Origin: Lachnospiraceae bacterium MC2017
GTDB taxonomy: Bacteria; Bacillota; Clostridia; Lachnospirales; Lachnospiraceae
Assembly (NCBI GenBank): GCA_000701625.1
Contig: JNJK01000033.1
Span: forward strand, 1-48,818
Reading direction: 5' to 3'
DNA: 48,818 nt
The notes below the pieces were generated by a model. It searched no databases. It was not told the origin of the DNA and worked only from the letters and a program-made list of their open reading frames with translations. Positions 45,048-48,818 of this stretch are shown one piece after another (within the stretch, counting starts at the first letter, position 1; each line of letters opens with the position of its first letter). The translations under genes and the position numbers were made by a program.

Positions 45048-46640
45048 TTACCAATGCATTGTTTCAATTGCTTTTGCTTCTACATCGATGGCATCCTTAT
45101 AATTCTGGATGAATTTCTCATATCCTTTAACTTCTTCAGGATCAGGCTGAACTGTTGTACCCTCGAGCTCTGCAAATATTTCTTTCTGCAGATAATCCTC
45201 AAGCTTTTCACCCTTGCCTTCGATCATATATGCTGCAAGCAACGCCATTCCCCAAGGGCCACCTTCACTTGCTGTATCCATTACTGTTACAGGAGCATTA
45301 ACTGCTGCTGCCAGGTAATTCTGGCAAACACCCTTCTGTGTGAAGAGTCCGCCATGACCGGTGATGCGATCAACCTTTGCATTTTCCTCTTTAAGAAGAA
45401 TATCCATACCGATCTTTACTGCTCCAAATGCAGTGTAAAGATGTGATCTCATAAAGTTCGCCAAAGTAAATTTGCTGTCCGGCATATATGTGAATAACGG
45501 TCTTCCCTCATTTAAGTGTGTAACACCCTCTCCTGAGTAATAACCATATGAAAGAAGTCCTCCACAATCCTTATCACCGTTAAGTGATTCAAAGAATAGT
45601 GTTTCAAATACCTTCTGATCGTCGAGCGGAACTCCGGCTTTCTCTGCAAAATCCTTAAAAATGCTAACCCATGCATTTATATGTGTAGTTCCGTTATTTG
45701 CATGTGACATAGCTACCGGAAGACCTGTCGGTGTAGTAACCATATCTATCTCTCTGTAAACCTTTGAGAGCGGCTTCTCAACTACCAGCATTGCAAAAGT
45801 TGATGTTCCTGCAGATACATTACCGGTCCTCGGAGCTACAGCATTTGTTGCTACCATTCCGGTGCCTGCATCACCTTCTGACGGTGCAAGAGGGATACCT
45901 GCTTTCAGATTTCCTGTAGGATCAAGCCATTTTGCACCTTCCTCTGTAAGTGTTCCTGCCTTTTCTCCTGCAACCAGAACCTTCGGAAGGATATCCTTTG
46001 TCTTCCATGGATAATTTTCAGAAGCTATAAGTTCCTCAAATTTATCCATCATAGTCTGGTCATAATCATTTGTATTTGAATCGATCGGGAAGATTCCGGA
46101 TGCATCACCTACACCTGTTGTCTTCTCACCGGTAAGCTTCCATGTAGCATAAGAATCAAGAGTTGTTACAAAATCAAGATCCTTTACATGATCTTCATGA
46201 TCAAGAATGCACTGATATAAATGAGAAATTGTCCATCTTAACGGTACATTAAACTCAAAAAGGTCTGTCAGCTTATCTGCTGCTGCCTGTGTATTACTGT
46301 TTCTCCATGTCTGGAACGGTGTTAGAAGCTTTCCACTCTTGTCAAATGCCATATAACCATGCATCATTGCGCTGATACCCATAGCACCAACAGTAGTGAT
46401 CGTCACACCATACTGCTCTTTAACATTCGCAGCCATTTTAGCGTAACAATCCTGAACGCCTTCTGTGATCTCATCGATACCGTAAGTCCAAATCCCATTA
46501 ACGAGGGAATTTTCCCAGCGATGTGATCCTTTAGCAAGTACATTGCCCTTAAGATCAATAAGTACTGCCTTAATATTTGTGGATCCGAACTCGATGCCGA
46601 GAGCGGTTTTTCCACTTTCAATCAGTTCCTTTGCTCCCAT
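45048..46640 (-). CDS. FGGY-family carbohydrate kinase, probable ribulokinase (AraK-like)
   Basis: A 530-residue sugar kinase of the FGGY family. The N-terminal phosphate motif ALGIEFGSTNIKAVLID lies at 13-29, and TWRNSNTQAAADKL, LDSYATWKLTGEKTTGVGDASG and the C-terminal ITGHGGLFTQKG with SEGGPWGMALLAA mark the ATP site. The size and the MMHGYMAFDKSGK stretch look more xylulokinase-like than classical AraB. In Clostridium acetobutylicum a gene of this type next to AraR control (AraK) was shown to be a ribulokinase; I infer the same role here. GGAG precedes the ATG, 47 bases after araR. araA and araD are not in the window. Confidence 0.85.
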   Translation of the reverse strand: MGAKELIESGKTALGIEFGSTNIKAVLIDLKGNVLAKGSHRWENSLVNGIWTYGIDEITEGVQDCYAKMAANVKEQYGVTITTVGAMGISAMMHGYMAFDKSGKLLTPFQTWRNSNTQAAADKLTDLFEFNVPLRWTISHLYQCILDHEDHVKDLDFVTTLDSYATWKLTGEKTTGVGDASGIFPIDSNTNDYDQTMMDKFEELIASENYPWKTKDILPKVLVAGEKAGTLTEEGAKWLDPTGNLKAGIPLAPSEGDAGTGMVATNAVAPRTGNVSAGTSTFAMLVVEKPLSKVYREIDMVTTPTGLPVAMSHANNGTTHINAWVSIFKDFAEKAGVPLDDQKVFETLFFESLNGDKDCGGLLSYGYYSGEGVTHLNEGRPLFTYMPDSKFTLANFMRSHLYTAFGAVKIGMDILLKEENAKVDRITGHGGLFTQKGVCQNYLAAAVNAPVTVMDTASEGGPWGMALLAAYMIEGKGEKLEDYLQKEIFAELEGTTVQPDPEEVKGYEKFIQNYKDAIDVEAKAIETMHW

Positions 46641-46687
46641 TTCCTACTCCTTATATTTTTTTAACCGGATAACCGATTTTTTACCTA

Positions 46688-47821
46688 TTATTGATAATCT
46701 TTATCATATTTCCTAAGTGATATTTCAGGATCCGGCAAATCCATATCTCTTATTGAATTTCTAAAAACCGGTTCGCTCTTAAATAGATAGTTACCATCAA
46801 ATCCAGGTTCTTCTATCATCCTTATAAGATTTTCAGCAACTTTTCTTCCGAGCAATTCTTTCGGGTGAGCGAATGAAGTGAATGGTACAGGACTGATACG
46901 CGCAAGCTCAGAATCATCAAAACTTACGACCGACAGATCTTCCGGAACTCTCAGTCCCTTTCTCAATGCCATTCCGATGATCTGAAAAGCAGCTTCATCG
47001 TTATAACAAACCACTGCCGAACATTCCTTTAACCGATCAAAAATATATCCTTCAAGCACTGTTAAATCTGCAAGTGCTCCATTATCTACCCATATGATGT
47101 AATTTGAATTTGTCTTAATCCTTGACTTCAAAAGTGCCTGAGTGTATCCGTAATATCGGAGCTGACCCTGACCATCATCACATTTGAATATTCCACCGAT
47201 CTTTTTATGACCGTTTCTGATCAAAAGCTCTGTCGCTGCTTTTGCTATACCCTCATCGTCAATTCGTACACATGGCATATGCAATGATGGATATGAGGCA
47301 TTAAAGAATAGTACCGGTATATTTCTTCTGGCAAACTCTTTATAAAGTCGAAGGTTCGGATTTGGAAGTGCGCTCTTGGAAGGTTCTGCGATCAAACCAT
47401 CGATATCACCCTTTTCCAAAAGACTTTCCAATATATCTGCTTCATGCATTATTCTGTCATCCGTAAACGACAACTGGGTCGTATAACCTGACTTCGCAAG
47501 AGTTGTTTCTATTCCTTTTAACGTCGTAGGAAAAATGTATCCATCCAGATATGTACTCATAACAGCTACGTTCATATGTCGTTCTCTTTTTATCGAAGAG
47601 ATCCGATCACCGATGTAAGTACCGCTTCCCTGTACCCTCGTCAATATATGCTGACTCTCAAGTTCCGCTGTCGCACGACGAATCGTCTGTCTGCTGAGTC
47701 CGAACATCTCGCTTAGTTCATTTTCCGACTGTATACGCTCGCCATATTTAAGAGTTCCGGATTCAATATTCTCTTTGATCCAAGTAATTACTCTCTGATA
47801 CTTGGGTTCCTGTCCCGTCAT
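46688..47821 (-). CDS. araR: Arabinose repressor AraR (GntR DNA-binding / LacI effector domain)
   Basis: A hybrid regulator of 377 residues. The N-terminal winged helix (about 5-75) has the GntR motif SENELSEMFGLSRQTIRRA. The C-terminal LacI/GalR-like sensor (about 82-360) includes VAVMSTYLDGYIFPTTLKGI, LIAEPSKSAL, FFNASYPSL and CYNDEAAFQI, closely resembling Bacillus AraR. It should repress arabinose genes until L-arabinose binds. The gene leads the kinase and transporter genes on the same strand, and many TTGTAC hexamers lie upstream, suggesting autoregulation. GGAAGGAAG precedes the start. Confidence 0.93.
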   Translation of the reverse strand: MTGQEPKYQRVITWIKENIESGTLKYGERIQSENELSEMFGLSRQTIRRATAELESQHILTRVQGSGTYIGDRISSIKRERHMNVAVMSTYLDGYIFPTTLKGIETTLAKSGYTTQLSFTDDRIMHEADILESLLEKGDIDGLIAEPSKSALPNPNLRLYKEFARRNIPVLFFNASYPSLHMPCVRIDDEGIAKAATELLIRNGHKKIGGIFKCDDGQGQLRYYGYTQALLKSRIKTNSNYIIWVDNGALADLTVLEGYIFDRLKECSAVVCYNDEAAFQIIGMALRKGLRVPEDLSVVSFDDSELARISPVPFTSFAHPKELLGRKVAENLIRMIEEPGFDGNYLFKSEPVFRNSIRDMDLPDPEISLRKYDKDYQ

Positions 47822-48240
47822 GCTTCCTTCCCAATCTTTCTGTTATTTTGTACATCTAGATACAACATGTACAACTTCATAGAACAAATATCTGACATGT
47901 ATAATCTGTTTTTCTCTAAATGGTATTGTCAATTTCTATGTACAAGTATGGACTAAAATGCATAAATAGTCAACAATGTATTGCAAATTTGTAGGTTGTA
48001 CTAGTTTTTCATTGTTGTTTTTGTACATTTTTATATACAGTAGGCTATTTTTGCCGTCAAAATGGTTATTTAATCGACTCATCCATCATTTTGTGTTGAG
48101 TGTATACAACACAGACAATATTTTTAGCTTGTACATAAAAATTTGTACGGTTATATGTGTACCTATAAAGTACCATTCTTGTTCCTTATTAACACAAAGG
48201 TGACATACAGTTAAATTACATATCTTGGGATTTGAAGAAA
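47822..48240. promoter_or_regulatory. Long regulatory gap upstream of araR
   Basis: About 420 AT-rich bases with no credible gene. It contains seven TTGTAC/GTACAA hexamers (starting at 47848, 47869, 47940, 47996, 48021, 48129 and 48143), one within ATTTGTACG. It also has a perfect TGTGTTG/CAACACA dyad at 48092-48113. A TTGACA lies near 47930 on the minus strand but without a well-spaced -10 box. A 75-codon plus-strand frame here has no ribosome site or recognisable content. Confidence 0.65.
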
Positions 48241-48241
48241 C

Positions 48242-48282
48242 GAAAAAAAAGCCTGTAAATCGCATATAACAATTTACAGACT
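48242..48282 (-). terminator. rRNA-tRNA operon terminator
   Basis: On the minus strand AGTCTGTAAAT pairs with ATTTACAGGCT (one G-U pair) around an 11-base loop, followed by TTTTTTTT. It begins eight bases after the last tRNA of the rRNA operon. Confidence 0.92.
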
Positions 48283-48290
48283 TGAATCAG

Positions 48291-48364
48291 TGGAGCTTCA
48301 GGGACTCGAACCCGGGACCGGACGGTTATGAGCCGTCTGCTCTAACCAACTGAGCTAAAGCTCC
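48291..48364 (-). tRNA. tRNA with CAT anticodon (Met elongator or Ile2)
   Basis: A 74-base cloverleaf with acceptor GGAGCTT/AAGCTCC, anticodon stem GACGG/CCGTC around CTCATAA (anticodon CAT) and T-arm GGTTCGAGTCC. It is not the initiator, as it lacks the three G-C pairs of that stem. CAT is read as Met or, after lysidine modification, as Ile; the sequence alone does not decide for me. CCA is not encoded. Confidence 0.92.
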
Positions 48365-48419
48365 ATATACAGTTTTAGTAAAAAGCACCTCGCGTTACTT
48401 GCGCGAAGCGCTAAAGAAA

Positions 48420-48491
48420 TGACCCGGACGGGAATTGAACCCGTGTTACCGCCGTGAAAGGGCGATGTCTTGACCGCTTGACCACCGGGCC
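48420..48491 (-). tRNA. tRNA-Glu (anticodon TTC)
   Basis: A 72-base cloverleaf with acceptor GGCCCGG/CCGGGTC, anticodon TTC in CCTTTCACGG and T-arm GGTTCAATTCC. Discriminator A; no encoded CCA. It belongs to the 3' end of the rRNA operon. Confidence 0.97.
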
Positions 48492-48495
48492 GGAG

Positions 48496-48567
48496 CTCCC
48501 CGAGCAGGGCTCGAACCTGCAACAACTCGGTTAACAGCCGAGTGCTCTACCATTGAGCTATCGAGGA
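48496..48567 (-). tRNA. tRNA-Asn (anticodon GTT)
   Basis: A 72-base cloverleaf with acceptor TCCTCGA/TCGGGGA, anticodon stem CTCGG/CCGAG around CTGTTAA (GTT) and T-arm GGTTCGAGCCC. Discriminator G. It is the first gene after 23S, and a TGATGT/ACATCA hairpin lies between them. Confidence 0.97.
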
Positions 48568-48640
48568 ATATTGATGTCATATACATCAAAAACCGAACAT
48601 CGAATCATTTTTCACATCCGGGAATAACTCCCGATTTATC

Positions 48641-48818
48641 TTGGACAAGCACTCGACCTATTAGTAATGGTCAGCTGCACACCTCACGGTGCTTCCACCT
48701 CCATCCTATCTACCCTGTACTCTTCAGGGGGTCTCGCGGATCTTTAAGATCCTTGGATATCTCATCTTGAGGTCGGCTTCACGCTTAGATGCCTTCAGCG
48801 TTTATCCGATCCGGATTT
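48641..48818 (-). rRNA. 23S ribosomal RNA, 3' end (partial)
   Basis: The reverse complement reads as the conserved 23S end: AACGCTGAAGGCATCTAAG, GTGAAGCCGACCTCAAGATG, TACTAATAGGTCGAG and the closing GTGCTTGTCCAA. The gene continues beyond the right edge. The 3' boundary is estimated to within a few bases. No 5S gene follows before the tRNAs. Confidence 0.96.

Noticed and set aside
47976-48203. 75-codon plus-strand frame upstream of araR
   Set aside because: It has no ribosome site, is Phe/Tyr/Ile-biased as expected from AT-rich DNA, and the region is better explained by operators.

Overview
This window looks like a chromosomal segment of an anaerobic Firmicute of class Clostridia, most likely Lachnospiraceae. 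The evidence is a HrcA/CIRCE-controlled groESL operon, AddAB in place of RecBCD, an AraR-type GntR/LacI hybrid regulator, oxygen-independent HemZ, a methionine aminopeptidase with an N-terminal SEC-C zinc motif, and an HPr/HPr-like pair of lachnospiraceal type. Genus cannot be set from these data. The window runs between two ribosomal RNA operons that are transcribed in the same direction. The left edge holds the 5' end of a 16S gene with its promoter, and the right edge holds the 3' end of a 23S gene followed by tRNA-Asn, tRNA-Glu and a CAT-anticodon tRNA. Both edges lie inside rRNA, as a contig broken at rRNA repeats would. Apart from one epimerase gene and two tRNA-Arg genes, every gene is on the minus strand.

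Layout, left to right. 1-2840: 16S start, groL and groS with CIRCE. 2840-6784: a dipeptide-handling cluster of a DUF819 membrane protein, a plus-strand enolase-superfamily dipeptide epimerase and PepD. 6869-12771: a zinc-ribbon/TPR membrane protein with a polyglutamine tail, a 49-codon gene, a FapA/DUF342 protein and valS. 12870-14401: a lipid-flippase-like membrane protein overlapping ybaK. 14479-16381: ptsH-ptsI. 16620-21417: hemZ, thiN, a Rad3-type helicase fused to a nuclease domain, and an HPr-like protein without the catalytic His. 21823-25063: asnA, map, a VanZ-family gene and an orphan ABC-2 permease. 25181-27247: guaB and a small membrane protein. 27362-35486: a CPBP protease, addA, addB and a second VanZ-family gene. 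35613-38466: nadE and hslO. 38695-38887: two identical tRNA-Arg genes on the plus strand. 39008-39853: a GNAT acetyltransferase. 40033-47821: araR, an FGGY kinase and a four-gene furanose-type sugar ABC transporter. 47822-48240: a long regulatory gap.

Most content is housekeeping (protein folding, tRNA charging, phosphotransfer, recombination repair, GMP, Asn, NAD and thiamine metabolism), with one inducible pentose-uptake operon. I found no transposase, phage gene, integrase, CRISPR array or toxin-antitoxin pair. The observations most worth checking are these: (1) HPr keeps His15 but has Lys at position 46, while a second HPr-like protein keeps the Ser46-type motif but lacks His15; (2) a 22-bp palindrome with a conserved flank occurs three times between genes; (3) regulatory elements overlap tightly at the starts of addB and of the Rad3-type helicase gene; (4) TTGTAC hexamers cluster upstream of araR; (5) a FapA / 49-residue / zinc-ribbon-TPR-polyQ gene group; (6) a 23S-tRNA junction with no 5S gene.
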